This document shows, piece after piece, positions 44,600-54,057 of a stretch of DNA of 64,000 nt (its first letter is position 1; every line of letters begins with the position of its first letter). Source of the stretch: UBA6059 sp040222235 (GTDB lineage Bacteria > Bacteroidota > Bacteroidia > Cytophagales > Cyclobacteriaceae). The stretch lies in contig JAVKDO010000057.1 of NCBI GenBank assembly GCA_040222235.1, positions 1-64,000 on the forward strand. The letters are read 5' to 3'. Under the pieces are notes generated by a model. It searched no databases and was not told the origin of the DNA. It saw nothing but the letters and a program-made list of their open reading frames with translations. Both the position numbers and the translations under genes were made by a program.

Positions 44600-45109
44600 C
44601 TAGTTTTTTAGTTTTCTCAATTCCGCTTCTAGGCTATCTGCACGCCTCTGAAGTTTCATCGCTTCGAGCCTTTGTTCTTCTGCAACGCTCATTGCGCGTT
44701 CAGCTTCCCTTTGAGCTATGCTAGCCTCTTTTTGACTAATCTCAACTCTTTTCTGAGCTGCAGTTTCTTGACGCAAGGCTCGATCCGCAATTGCTCTTTG
44801 CTTTTCTGCTGCCATCTTATATTCCACGGCCAGGTTCAGATCGTCCTCTGAATATTTAGACTGTTCTTCCAGAACATTAGCTTTGACTAATTGATGCTGA
44901 GCTTCCATCATGGCTTGTTCAGCTCTAGCCGCGGCTTCCGCAGCTGCTGCAGCACTTGACTGGGCAGCTTCTTGCAAGCGTTCGGCTCTGAGGTCCATTT
45001 CCTGGGCTAGCAAGGTCTGGTTTTCAGCTTCACTCGCTTTGATGTAAGCGAACACCCCTAGGAATAAGATGATGATTATCAGTACTGGGTAGGCAATTTT
45101 ATGAATCAT
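44600..45109 (-). CDS. Single-span membrane protein with Ala/Glu-rich coiled coil (long paralogue)
   Basis: A 169-residue protein: N-terminal TM helix (about 8-24, IAYPVLIIIILFLGVFAYI), then a long coiled coil with the repeated LAQE, AAARAEQA and AEKQRAIADRAL patterns, ending ELRKLKN. The periplasmic or cytoplasmic side of the rod is not certain; the charge pattern (Lys before, acidic/Ser after) favours the long part outside. It is a paralogue of the following gene. No domain is recognised. Both have about 100 bp or less to their neighbours. Confidence 0.75.
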   Translation of the reverse strand: MIHKIAYPVLIIIILFLGVFAYIKASEAENQTLLAQEMDLRAERLQEAAQSSAAAAAEAAARAEQAMMEAQHQLVKANVLEEQSKYSEDDLNLAVEYKMAAEKQRAIADRALRQETAAQKRVEISQKEASIAQREAERAMSVAEEQRLEAMKLQRRADSLEAELRKLKN

Positions 45110-45210
45110 AACGATGTATTTTTGTAACAGTTCAATCTCATCAATGAGGTACTTCTTAGATTGAACATACGAAACAGAATCGAAAAGTACAATTCCATAT
45201 TAGAATAACT

Positions 45211-45699
45211 ATGAAGCATTTACTCACTATCCTTATCATCGCCTCTTTGGCAGCCTGTGATTCTTCTAAGCCGCAGGAGTCTCAAAATGCAACTGTTGAC
45301 GCTCCTTCTTTCAGCTTTTTTGGAGAGCAAATCAGTACAGAGCTTGCCTCTTCACTGGATGTATTGAAAAAGGAGATTATAGGTCAGGACTCTATCAAGA
45401 TTGCTACCGCTGGGGTGGTAAGGGAAGTTTGCCAGGTGAAGGGCTGCTGGATGACCCTTGACATGAATGATGGTTCGACAATGCGAGTCACTTTCAAGGA
45501 CTATGGCTTCTTCGTGCCTAAGGACATTGCTGGTAAGGAAGTGATCATCGATGGCTATGCCTACAATGAAGAGACTAGCGTAGAAACGCTTCGACACTAT
45601 GCCGAAGATGCTGGCAAAAGTGCCGAAGAGATCATGGAAATCACGGCACCAAAGCAGGAGGTTACTTATATCGCCTCAGGGGTAGCGATAGCAAAATAA
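45211..45699 (+). CDS. DUF4920 lipoprotein
   Basis: A 162-residue lipoprotein (signal 1-15, lipobox SLAAC) with the DUF4920 domain. The pattern VVREVCQVKGCWMTL and the later FKDYGFFVPKDIAGKEV is characteristic. The two Cys in CQVKGC may bind metal or form a disulfide. The family is found in Bacteroidota; its function is not known. Single gene, divergent from the coiled-coil pair. Confidence 0.88.
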   Translation: MKHLLTILIIASLAACDSSKPQESQNATVDAPSFSFFGEQISTELASSLDVLKKEIIGQDSIKIATAGVVREVCQVKGCWMTLDMNDGSTMRVTFKDYGFFVPKDIAGKEVIIDGYAYNEETSVETLRHYAEDAGKSAEEIMEITAPKQEVTYIASGVAIAK

Positions 45700-45895
45700 A
45701 TGGAACTAGACTTACGGAGTTTTCAATACCTTGGAAGTCTTATCACAAGTTGATTTATTAATCTCTTGCGCACTTTTGTAAAGTGTGCTGATCTACTGAA
45801 ACATATGCAATGCGGTCACTCTGAGGAAGGTTGACAATGATAGTCAACTATCTTTTCAGGCAGAATTGAGCGCTGATAAATGCTCATAATAAATG

Positions 45896-45918
45896 GGAAC
45901 GCTCTGCAAAAGCGCTCC
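45896..45918 (-). terminator. Possible terminator of the small membrane-protein gene
   Basis: GGAACGCT and AGCGCTCC form an 8-bp stem (one G-T pair) with a 7-nt loop, 18 bp past the stop at 45936. The U-tract is poor (ATTTATTAT), so the call is weak. Confidence 0.35.
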
Positions 45919-45935
45919 AGTTAGCACAAGATGAT

Positions 45936-46307
45936 TTAGCTGTAGTAGCTCTTTTGCTTTTTCCTCATGAAGATTTGGCGAAAGGAGCTCCCTGTCAGTC
46001 CACTGAACGCCCCAACAAGACCTCCGATGACGCCTGTCGCTAGGATGAGGTAAGTGACCTCACTCACAGGGAAGAGTTGCACTATTTTTTCCGAGAGGAT
46101 ACTGCCGGTCTCTACGTCTGTCTTCCAGGCAAAGGCCATCCATACCAGGCCCACACCGAGGAAGCCGCTAACAAACACGTTGAAGCCGTGCCCCGGAAGC
46201 AGAAATGAAATCAGCGCAGCAGCAATGGCAATACCCCACCAGGGGAATAGCATTCCTGATAAGTAAGTAAGCGCTGCGATGAGTATGATGCGTATGATGA
46301 ATTTCAT
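45936..46307 (-). CDS. Hypothetical small membrane protein
   Basis: A 123-residue protein with three or four hydrophobic helices (about 5-37, 43-60, 83-107) and a basic C terminus (RQIFMRKKQKS). It is rich in Gly and aromatic residues (FPWWGIAIAAALISFLLPGHGF). No domain is recognised. It is likely an inner-membrane protein. Transcribed alone; penicillin acylase lies 168 bp away on the same strand. Confidence 0.75.
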   Translation of the reverse strand: MKFIIRIILIAALTYLSGMLFPWWGIAIAAALISFLLPGHGFNVFVSGFLGVGLVWMAFAWKTDVETGSILSEKIVQLFPVSEVTYLILATGVIGGLVGAFSGLTGSSFRQIFMRKKQKSYYS

Positions 46308-46474
46308 GGCTGATTAGTTAGTGTCTGTCTATATAGTCGAGAGTCTGATTCAGAATGTTCGAGATCAAGGCTTGTGAAGCTAAAAAAAGCGGAGTTTACT
46401 TGCGTAATCGAGCCGTCGTGGAACAGTATTTTTTCGGCGAGCGTAACGAAGATCTCGGACATTATGGATAGGCT

Positions 46475-48895
46475 CTAGTTAGGCTGGAGGGTAAGGGTGT
46501 TCAGGATACGTTCGTTGTTGCTGGCTGGTGCTGACATGAACAGAAGGGGGTAGTATTCACCCTCCGCCCAGTTTTCGATCATATGCCCGTACATGGGGTG
46601 ACCAGGGTTGCCGGTCTGGCTACCAGGGTACACGCCCCATGCGTTGGGACCTTTTGGAGTCATTTCTACGACCATACGCCATGATGGACCATGTCTCTCA
46701 CTTGCCGCATTGACAATATTGCGGTAGCCACCAATCTTGACATTGTCTACTGTAAAGGGCTTAAGCCTCAGTAAATGTTGGATCGTGGTATTCTTATAAT
46801 TTGACCATTGCGGATCAATGCCTTTCTCATTTTTCCAGCTGTCCAGACTGTCTAGCGTCTGCTTGAAAGTACGCTGATAGAGTGCAGTTACGGTTTCTCT
46901 TCCGCCTGTACGCGTATCATCCATGTAGGCGTGCTCAGGGTAGTTGCGCAGCAAATAGTAGGTATTGTAGGTCGAAGGGCGGTAGTGAGCAAAGTCAAAT
47001 TCATCAAACTCGTCCCAAACAGACTCGTACAAGTAGGTCCACCAAGTCTCAAAATAGGCTGGAGCTTGACGCTCCGGCTCAGCGAAGTAGTCCCAATCTC
47101 TAAGGAGATCGTAGACCTCTCGTTCTCTGCTCGTAAAACTCACTGTATCCAAGCTATCCAACATCATGGGGAGTGCCTCTGACGCCTTGTAGTCATAGTT
47201 GTCGTTCTGAAGCTCCATCATATCCTTTGGCCGGATATTTTGCATGACTTGAAGTCGATCATTGATGCGTCGATTGCGGTAGTACTCGTAGCTATAGTCG
47301 TAGCTGTAGTACGGATAGGTAGAGTCAGCCGGATGTTGGTTGGCCGAGCTTACGAAACCACGTTCTGGATTGAGCTCATGAAGTGCCTGTCGGTGCGGGA
47401 TAAATCCGCTCCATTCGTGCCGGGAATTGGAGCCATCAAGCAAGTACTTACCCTGCTCTTGCCACTTGATCGGAAACTTGCCGTTGACCCAAAGTGCGAT
47501 ATCGCCATTGGCACTAGCAAAGGCAGCATTCTGAGGTGGACCGGTGTAGTAGTCGAAGGCTTCTACATATTCAGCATAGTTCTTGGCCTTGTTGAGCAGA
47601 GCGAAGGTGCGTTGCTCGTCGGAGGCATCATGTGCCGTCCAGCGCATAGCGAAGTTGAGCTGCTCGCCATCTCCCATGAAGTTGCGATCATAACTCACAG
47701 GGCCGTAGTGTGTGAATATGATGGTGTCCATCACATCATCCCCATCACGTACTTTGATCGTTTCTATAGACTGATCAGTTTTTAGCCATTTGTCATCATA
47801 CTTATACTCCTTCCTTTTCTCATCTCTAAACTGCACTTGGTACCAATCCACCACATCACGTTTCGCGTTAGTGAAACCCCAGCTGATCGAGTCATTGAAG
47901 CCGATAATCACGAAAGGCGCACCGGGTAGGGTAGCCCCAAATACATTGTAAGATGGAGAGTTGAGATGGGCGACATACCATATTGATGGTAAGTTGAGCC
48001 CCAGGTCTGGCTCATTAGCCAGAATAGGGTTGCCCGAGCTGGTTTTGCTTCCAGCCACCACAAAGTTGTTGCTACCATTGTCCGGATTAGGATTTGAGAT
48101 GGTCTTGTTAATGGTGAGGTTAGGGTAAGCAGTATCCGGTGCGATTGCCGGTAGGGGCTCAAAGTCAAATGGGGTACCACTGGTGATCACAGGGTCAATA
48201 CCGGGATGCCTATCGGGAAACAACAAGTCGAAAGTTTGCTGACCCAGTGCACCTCGCAGATTTGTATTTTCTAAATCCCTTTCACCTCTTGACAGGTCAT
48301 TGGACATCTGCTTGAGAAGCAAGCAAGTCTTGTAGACCGTCCAGGGCTCAGGAGTATAGTCAAGCAACTTGTACTCGATAGGTAGATCCTCATAGCTCAG
48401 TTGGTCGATATAGTCATTGATGCCATCACTGTAGGCCTTAACCATTTTGTAGACTTCCCGATCTTTCTTTAGTTGTTTTTCGGACAGTCGGGCAGCATGC
48501 GCCATGCCCTTTCTTCTTTGGGCCTTGTCAAAATTAACAGCCTGACTACCGATGACCTCAGATATTCGTCCCTCAGTGGCCAGTAGTTGAAACTCCATTT
48601 GCCACAGCCGATGATAGGCGGTGATGTAGCCTTGTGCATAAAACAAATCCTTGTCTGTCTTCGCAAAAATATGAGGAACCATGATGTCGTCGAACTGGAT
48701 GGTGACCGGTTGATCTAATCCACCCAAACTCAATTCATCTCCTATATTCAGGCCTTCTTTTTCTCCATTTTGCCAAAATCCAGCAAAGGGATCCATGAAT
48801 TTTCCCAAGGGTGGGATCTGGTCTCTTTTTGTATTTAAGAAATATAGCAGGGTAATCGTTATGACAAGTGACAGGACGAACCGGAAAGTCTTCAT
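46475..48895 (-). CDS. Penicillin acylase-family Ntn hydrolase
   Basis: An 806-residue member of the S45 penicillin amidase family. A membrane-anchor or signal (about 5-20) precedes the alpha chain (about 30-270); autocleavage is expected at Gly274-Ser275 in NGSNNFVVAG, leaving Ser275 as the catalytic N terminus of the beta chain. GIHIxAxT-type residues are seen in PHIFAKTDKDLFYAQGYI. Related enzymes cleave amide bonds of penicillins, acyl-homoserine lactones or other acyl amides; the substrate here is unknown. Periplasmic. The 24-bp divergent gap to the sugar-transferase side holds its promoter (TATATTCG resembles TAnnTTTG but is not exact). Confidence 0.92.
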   Translation of the reverse strand: MKTFRFVLSLVITITLLYFLNTKRDQIPPLGKFMDPFAGFWQNGEKEGLNIGDELSLGGLDQPVTIQFDDIMVPHIFAKTDKDLFYAQGYITAYHRLWQMEFQLLATEGRISEVIGSQAVNFDKAQRRKGMAHAARLSEKQLKKDREVYKMVKAYSDGINDYIDQLSYEDLPIEYKLLDYTPEPWTVYKTCLLLKQMSNDLSRGERDLENTNLRGALGQQTFDLLFPDRHPGIDPVITSGTPFDFEPLPAIAPDTAYPNLTINKTISNPNPDNGSNNFVVAGSKTSSGNPILANEPDLGLNLPSIWYVAHLNSPSYNVFGATLPGAPFVIIGFNDSISWGFTNAKRDVVDWYQVQFRDEKRKEYKYDDKWLKTDQSIETIKVRDGDDVMDTIIFTHYGPVSYDRNFMGDGEQLNFAMRWTAHDASDEQRTFALLNKAKNYAEYVEAFDYYTGPPQNAAFASANGDIALWVNGKFPIKWQEQGKYLLDGSNSRHEWSGFIPHRQALHELNPERGFVSSANQHPADSTYPYYSYDYSYEYYRNRRINDRLQVMQNIRPKDMMELQNDNYDYKASEALPMMLDSLDTVSFTSREREVYDLLRDWDYFAEPERQAPAYFETWWTYLYESVWDEFDEFDFAHYRPSTYNTYYLLRNYPEHAYMDDTRTGGRETVTALYQRTFKQTLDSLDSWKNEKGIDPQWSNYKNTTIQHLLRLKPFTVDNVKIGGYRNIVNAASERHGPSWRMVVEMTPKGPNAWGVYPGSQTGNPGHPMYGHMIENWAEGEYYPLLFMSAPASNNERILNTLTLQPN

Positions 48896-48988
48896 TAGGC
48901 TGATTTTGAAGCGAATATAGTGATTTGTCTGGAGATAGCTGAGGGTGAAATGATGCTAGAAAGCTCATTTATTACTATTATTGTTTTG

Positions 48989-49600
48989 ATGGTAGAGAAG
49001 GGGATTTATCAGTCATTTATTAAGCCCGTTGGGGATTTTGTCCTTGCAGCTGTCCTACTCTTGCTGCTACTGCCATTGCTCTCCATTATTTCCATTACCA
49101 ATTACTTCTTGGATGGACATATCCTTTTCGTTCAAGTGCGACCAGGTTTGGAGGGAAAACTGTTCTCGATCCTGAAGTTTCAGACAATGAAGACGGATCC
49201 TAGCGGTCAACTGACTGACGAGGATCGACTCACTTCCTTCGGAGCATTTCTTCGACGTTTTTCTCTGGATGAGCTACCGCAATTGGTCAATATCATTTTT
49301 GGACAAATGAGTTTTGTGGGACCAAGACCCTACCTTGTCGAATACTTACCACTTTATAATGATTTCCATAAAAAAAGGCATTATGTTAAGCCTGGTATTA
49401 CGGGTCTGGCACAAGTCAATGGAAGAAATACCTTGGATTGGCAAAGTAGATTAGACTTTGATATCGAATACGTGAGAAATGTAAGCTTGGGCATGGATCT
49501 TAAAGTGCTCTTGATGACGTTTGTACAATTAGTGAGATTAAAAGACATCAATGAAGAAGGGCATATTGGCTCAGCGAAGTTCACAGGGTACATCCACTAA
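48989..49600 (+). CDS. Bacterial sugar transferase (WbaP/PglC-like)
   Basis: A 203-residue initiating phosphoglycosyl transferase (start ATG 48989, MVEKGIYQSFIKPVGDF; a GTG at 48920 gives an extra 23 residues that are not family-like). One N-terminal hydrophobic hairpin (about 14-37) is followed by LFSILKFQTMKTD, the Asp/Glu catalytic region, and FVGPRPYLVEY plus KPGITGLAQVNGRN. It would load the first sugar phosphate on undecaprenyl phosphate in the inner membrane. It overlaps the aminotransferase gene by 50 bp. Confidence 0.9.
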   Translation: MVEKGIYQSFIKPVGDFVLAAVLLLLLLPLLSIISITNYFLDGHILFVQVRPGLEGKLFSILKFQTMKTDPSGQLTDEDRLTSFGAFLRRFSLDELPQLVNIIFGQMSFVGPRPYLVEYLPLYNDFHKKRHYVKPGITGLAQVNGRNTLDWQSRLDFDIEYVRNVSLGMDLKVLLMTFVQLVRLKDINEEGHIGSAKFTGYIH

Positions 49601-50708
49601 GGAGCAAATCTACCTGACACCCCCTCATATCGACGAGGAGGAGTATCAGATGATGCAGGAGGTGCTGCAAAGCAACTGGATAGCCCCGGCAGGCCCCCAC
49701 CTCGAGCTGTTTGAGGACATGCTATCACTTTACTACGAAGGTAGGAGGGTCATGTTACTCAATTCGGGTACGGCGGCCATACATCTCGCTTTGAAGACGG
49801 TAGGTGTCAAAGAAGACGACTATGTGCTCTGTAGTGACTTCACCTTTAGCGCTACCGCAAATCCCATCGTATATGAGCGCGCAATCCCCGTATTCGTAGA
49901 TGCCGAGACAGAGAATTGGGGCATGGATCCGGTATTGTTGGATCAGGCCATCAAGTCACTAGATAAAAAACCCGCAGCTGTCGTAGTAGTCCATGCCTAT
50001 GGAATGCCCGCCAAGATGGAGGCCATCATGGAGGTGGCTAGGCGATATGATATACCAGTCATCGAAGATGCCGCAGAATGTGTCGGTAGTATGATCGACG
50101 GGAAACCTTGCGGACTGCATGGCGACTTTGGCGTACTGTCTTTCAATGGTAATAAGATCGTGACTACCGGAGGCGGTGGTGCATTGATCTTCAAAGATAA
50201 GTCCAGGTATGAAGAAGTCTTTGCCATGGCCGCTCAGGGCCATACCACTGGCGACTATCACTACTCCGTCTTAGGCTACAACTATCGCATGAGCAATGTT
50301 GCAGCAGGATTAGGCATAGCACAGTTCAGAAAGCTAGAAGAGAAAGTAGCTAAGAAGAGGTCGATCTTCGATCAGTACGCTAGCACTCTGGGTGAGATGG
50401 ATCGTATCCGAATGCAGGAAGGCACAGATAGCACCTACAGCAATAGATGGTTGTCCAACATCGTGATCAATCTGCCCATGGGTAAGATTAAACGCCTGGT
50501 GGGTCAGCTTCAATCGAACATGATCGAGGCGAGACCTATTTGGCGACCACTCCATCTACAGTCCATTTATCCTAAGTCATTGTACAAAGGAGCTGAGATA
50601 GGACTTGACCTGCATGAGCATGGCATTAGTTTGCCCTCGGGCACCTCACTCTCAGAAGATGATCAGCAGCGTGTGATCGATGAGATCAGCCTATTTATCA
50701 AAAGCTGA
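49551..50708 (+). CDS. DegT/DnrJ/EryC1-type sugar aminotransferase
   Basis: A 385-residue PLP aminotransferase that acts on a nucleotide-activated keto sugar. The PLP lysine is Lys202 (SFNGNKIVTTGGGG); VIEDAAECVGS (Asp173) and NSGTAAIHLAL are present. The overall pattern resembles PglE-like enzymes of bacillosamine or perosamine synthesis. Next to the PglC-like transferase it suggests an amino-sugar as the first sugar of a glycan; an acetyltransferase (PglD-like) is not adjacent. The first ATG used here lies 50 bp inside the transferase gene; TTG at 49566 is an alternative. It overlaps the convergent barrel gene by 18 bp. Confidence 0.92.
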   Translation: MKKGILAQRSSQGTSTKEQIYLTPPHIDEEEYQMMQEVLQSNWIAPAGPHLELFEDMLSLYYEGRRVMLLNSGTAAIHLALKTVGVKEDDYVLCSDFTFSATANPIVYERAIPVFVDAETENWGMDPVLLDQAIKSLDKKPAAVVVVHAYGMPAKMEAIMEVARRYDIPVIEDAAECVGSMIDGKPCGLHGDFGVLSFNGNKIVTTGGGGALIFKDKSRYEEVFAMAAQGHTTGDYHYSVLGYNYRMSNVAAGLGIAQFRKLEEKVAKKRSIFDQYASTLGEMDRIRMQEGTDSTYSNRWLSNIVINLPMGKIKRLVGQLQSNMIEARPIWRPLHLQSIYPKSLYKGAEIGLDLHEHGISLPSGTSLSEDDQQRVIDEISLFIKS

Positions 50709-51590
50709 AGGCTTCTTATAAAGTTTCTGCTTGGAGTATTTTGCTCCCTTGCTCTTGAACAAGTCAGGAGGTAAGTAAGCCTCCAATTTAATGGTAATCA
50801 TATAGTACTTATCCTGGCTGAGTGCATCTCCTCTCTGAGCACCTGGCACCATCCTATCATAGAACTCCTGATTGATGACACCTACTTCATCCTTGCGATT
50901 GGAAAGCGCCGCTGGGATGGGCTCAGAATAAGGACCACCAAAAGTACCGGAAACATCATCCAGGTAGTCCGAGAATACTATGCGATAGCTGAATTCCGGA
51001 ATGAGATTGATGAATTCATTTAGGCTGAGCTTTGCACCTATGCCTAGCGGCACGATGAATGCTGAGCCACCATAGGATCTACCCTCTGTATTGTAGTCCC
51101 TTAGCGCATAGGTAGTGCCATTGAGATCCGTCTTTGGATTGAAGAAGGTCAATCCCACTCCCAAGCTGATATAGGGATCAATGGCCTTGCGCTTGTAGTA
51201 CATGCCCTGGTAGCTATTCAGGAAGTAGTACATGCCAGAGATATCAAGCTCTATGTTGCTCGACCTGAAGTTGAGATTGCGCTGAAGGCTGAACTCATCG
51301 TCTTCGGCTCGGGCGTCCGAGCCGGAGATATTGTACCACCGGGCTTCTACCCGCGCTGATATCTTTTTGAGCAACCGCGCTTCTACGCCAAAGCTGGCAG
51401 AGGCCAAACCTTTCTGAAATACTCGGCCATGCGATAAGTCTCCTGCATAGCCCACCTTCCCAGTACCGACATTGAATGAAAAGTACCGGTCATTGTACTG
51501 CCAGCCCATAAAGCTTTGGGCCAATGAGGACTGGTGAGCCAGCAAAAGACTGACAAGGATCAGTAAGTATTTGATAATGGTATTAGGCAT
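50691..51590 (-). CDS. Outer-membrane beta-barrel protein (DUF6089-like)
   Basis: A 299-residue protein with a signal peptide (about 1-24, ending SLAQS) and a barrel-like body: YFSFNVGTGKVGYAGDLSHG near the N terminus resembles the DUF6089 opening, and alternating aromatic/polar strands continue (IDPYISLGVGLTF, FIVPLGIGAKLSL, YYMITIKLEAYLP). About 30 basic residues follow the last strand (FKSKGAKYSKQKLYKKPS), which is unusual for a barrel's end. Its role is unknown. Confidence 0.8.
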   Translation of the reverse strand: MPNTIIKYLLILVSLLLAHQSSLAQSFMGWQYNDRYFSFNVGTGKVGYAGDLSHGRVFQKGLASASFGVEARLLKKISARVEARWYNISGSDARAEDDEFSLQRNLNFRSSNIELDISGMYYFLNSYQGMYYKRKAIDPYISLGVGLTFFNPKTDLNGTTYALRDYNTEGRSYGGSAFIVPLGIGAKLSLNEFINLIPEFSYRIVFSDYLDDVSGTFGGPYSEPIPAALSNRKDEVGVINQEFYDRMVPGAQRGDALSQDKYYMITIKLEAYLPPDLFKSKGAKYSKQKLYKKPSAFDK

Positions 51591-52233
51591 GCACGAGCAA
51601 ATTAGTCAAAAAACGATTTTTCAAAGGTATTTGTATGGTGTTTAAGGATTTATTGGAAATGTCGATTGATAACTACCGGTATTGATTGTACCATTACCCA
51701 ATTCAGACTCTTGCCGTCAGCGGTATAGACTGAGTCATCTACTCGATACTTAACGTATGAAGCGAAATACAGAATCAGTAGAGATGAACAGTCACCTGAC
51801 CGTATTGAGCAACATGACGACTTTGTTAATTCATCCCTGCTATCCTGAGTTTGTAACTCAGGAGTATTCCACTCTCTCCACTGGTCTGAGCGTCAGTCTT
51901 TGACCGAGGAATAGGGTCTTTTACAGTTTACCGATTACATTTTTGATCATCAGGGCAAGAGTGATGACAGCCCACCCTACTTGGCTTAAGTATATTACCT
52001 AAGTCTATCCAGAGTAACAGGCCTAGTACTCGAGTTTAAACTACAGACGTAAGCTAACGTGAGTACACTTGCTCATCCATAGTCATAGCGGAAAAAAAAT
52101 CTAAAGCTTTGAAGACTTGATACATGAAGGCTCATTCAGCTAGCTCATCGTCTCAACATGCACACTCATCTAAAATTTTCAGAGCCACACCTTTTTTCTT
52201 CTATCTTCCCCACTTAACCGCTAATAGTATTAC
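51591..52233. other. 643-bp noncoding region before the hybrid histidine kinase
   Basis: No gene with support is present. A 48-codon ATG frame at 51757-51903 has no recognisable features. A 9-bp hairpin lies at 51843-51863. The kinase promoter is expected in the right part; I do not see a clear TAnnTTTG box. Confidence 0.5.
51843..51863. repeat. Hairpin in the noncoding region
   Basis: TCCTGAGTT and AACTCAGGA form a perfect 9-bp stem with a TGT loop. There is no T-run on either side, so it is not a standard terminator. Confidence 0.5.
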
Positions 52234-53943
52234 ATGGTCAGCAGGCTGATAAACTTAGGCGTCACTGATGAACTGCCTATTTCGCAGGCGCAAGTAGTCA
52301 GATCGACGAATCTCATAGCCCTTTTTCCGATCACAGTATTTTTATTCTACATCGGGTACGGCATTTATCTACAGTTGCCGATCGTATACATTCTTTCTGC
52401 CATTATGATAGTGACTCATTTGGTGGTGCTCTATCTTAATGCATGCTACCATTATGGGCTGAGTAAGTTTCTGTTGATCACTATTAATGGATTGATCATT
52501 TGGCTGACCTATCAGATATTCAATGTTGATCACTCCGTACTGACGACATATTTTCCTATTCTGTTCGCATACGGCTTTTTTTTCAATCCTAGCCGAGAGA
52601 AGTATTACCTGAGCGGATCGATTCTTCTTACCTCTCTATTTGTAGTCTCAAGTTTCCTGCTTCCCAGGCAGCTATGGTACGGTGTTGATCTCTCGGAAAG
52701 CCAGGCGGCCCTAAGCAATGTTGTACACCTAGGGTTCTCATTTACACTATGTGCATTGATCGTTTACGTGATTTTCAAAAACAACTCCGGTACGAGTAAG
52801 AAACTTATAGAGGCGCGTAAAGAGGCTGAGCGATATAGCCGACTACAGACTGAATTCTTGGCAAATATGAGCCATGAAATACGTACTCCACTCAACGGTG
52901 TGATTGGATCGACAGAGCTGTTGCTCGACACTGAGCTCGACAAGCAGCAAAATGAATACGCTCAGACGATAGGTCTCAGTGGGCGAATGCTCTTGGACAT
53001 CATCAGCAACATTCTTGACCTATCAAAGCTAGAGGCGAATAGGATGAGCCTCGAAAATGTAGATTTTGACTTCAGGTCGACCCTGGAGGAGTTGGTACAG
53101 GTTCAGAAGCCTCAGATTTTTGCTGACGAGCTAGAAGTACAGTTGATGATCTCACCAGATATACCAGAGGCAGTGTTTGGAGATGAGAAAAAGATCAGGC
53201 AGGTATTGACCAACCTGGTGAGTAATGCACGCAAGTTTACCGATGAAGGATATATCAGTATCGAGGCTTCAGTAGTCGGTAAAAGAGGAGAGGTGATTGA
53301 TATAGCGATCAATGTAAGAGATACAGGCATTGGGATACCAAAAGAACAGCAGGACCGCCTATTTACCCGCTTCTATCAAGCAGACTCTTCCACAGAGCGA
53401 CGTTTCATGGGTACAGGATTAGGGCTTGTGATAAGTAAAAATCTTGTTGTACTTATGGGAGGAAGTATCAAGGCAAGAAGTGTGGAGGGTGAAGGATCGG
53501 TCTTTAGTGTACTCTTGCCACTGCGATATGGCAAGCAGCCCAAAGCAGCCCCAAAGCAAAGGGTAAGGAATGAGGTGTCAAACTTAAACGTGCTAGTAGC
53601 CGAAGATAACGACATCAATCAAATGGTCATCAGCAAGATTTTGACCAATATGAAGCACAAGGTGGATGTGGCATCTAATGGTCTTGAGGCATACGAACTG
53701 GCGGTCCGAGAAGACTATGATTTGATACTGATGGATGTGCAGATGCCAAAGCAAGACGGTATAGTCACCACGCGTCAGATCAGGTCTAAACTCGGCGAGC
53801 AAAAACCCATCATAGCAGCCTTGACAGCTAGCGCAATGAAGGAAGACCAGGACAGATGCCTGGCCGCTGGCATGAACGCTTATCTGTCCAAACCTGTCCG
53901 AAAGCAGGATATTTCCAACCTCATCAGCGACTGGTTTTCCTGA
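52234..53943 (+). CDS. Hybrid sensor histidine kinase with receiver domain
   Basis: A 569-residue membrane sensor. The N-terminal 185 residues hold five or six TM helices with no large extracytoplasmic domain. Then HisKA with phospho-acceptor His214 (NMSHEIRTPLNG), a HATPase_c domain (about 320-435, with RDTGIGIPKE and GTGLGLVISK), and a C-terminal receiver domain with Asp501 (LILMDVQMPKQDG) and the conserved Lys in LSKPV. Phosphate would go from His214 to Asp501 and perhaps onward to an HPt. The signal is unknown. No partner response regulator is adjacent; the PadR-permease unit follows. Confidence 0.94.
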   Translation: MVSRLINLGVTDELPISQAQVVRSTNLIALFPITVFLFYIGYGIYLQLPIVYILSAIMIVTHLVVLYLNACYHYGLSKFLLITINGLIIWLTYQIFNVDHSVLTTYFPILFAYGFFFNPSREKYYLSGSILLTSLFVVSSFLLPRQLWYGVDLSESQAALSNVVHLGFSFTLCALIVYVIFKNNSGTSKKLIEARKEAERYSRLQTEFLANMSHEIRTPLNGVIGSTELLLDTELDKQQNEYAQTIGLSGRMLLDIISNILDLSKLEANRMSLENVDFDFRSTLEELVQVQKPQIFADELEVQLMISPDIPEAVFGDEKKIRQVLTNLVSNARKFTDEGYISIEASVVGKRGEVIDIAINVRDTGIGIPKEQQDRLFTRFYQADSSTERRFMGTGLGLVISKNLVVLMGGSIKARSVEGEGSVFSVLLPLRYGKQPKAAPKQRVRNEVSNLNVLVAEDNDINQMVISKILTNMKHKVDVASNGLEAYELAVREDYDLILMDVQMPKQDGIVTTRQIRSKLGEQKPIIAALTASAMKEDQDRCLAAGMNAYLSKPVRKQDISNLISDWFS

Positions 53944-54057
53944 GGGAAGGTTGATGAGTAAGCATCGCTATGCTTTCAGCAGCGGCGCACTAAGGCTTTC
54001 TTCATCTTTTATCTTACTGCATTCACTGGCTACACAACCCTCCGTATCAAAATTCGT

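Noticed and set aside
50636..50650. A second GGGCACCTC inside the aminotransferase gene
   Set aside because: It matches the MITE end by chance; there is no partner repeat, no duplication and the coding frame is intact.
51757..51903. 48-codon ATG frame in the noncoding region
   Set aside because: It contains a perfect hairpin and has no homology-like features; kept only as part of the noncoding description.
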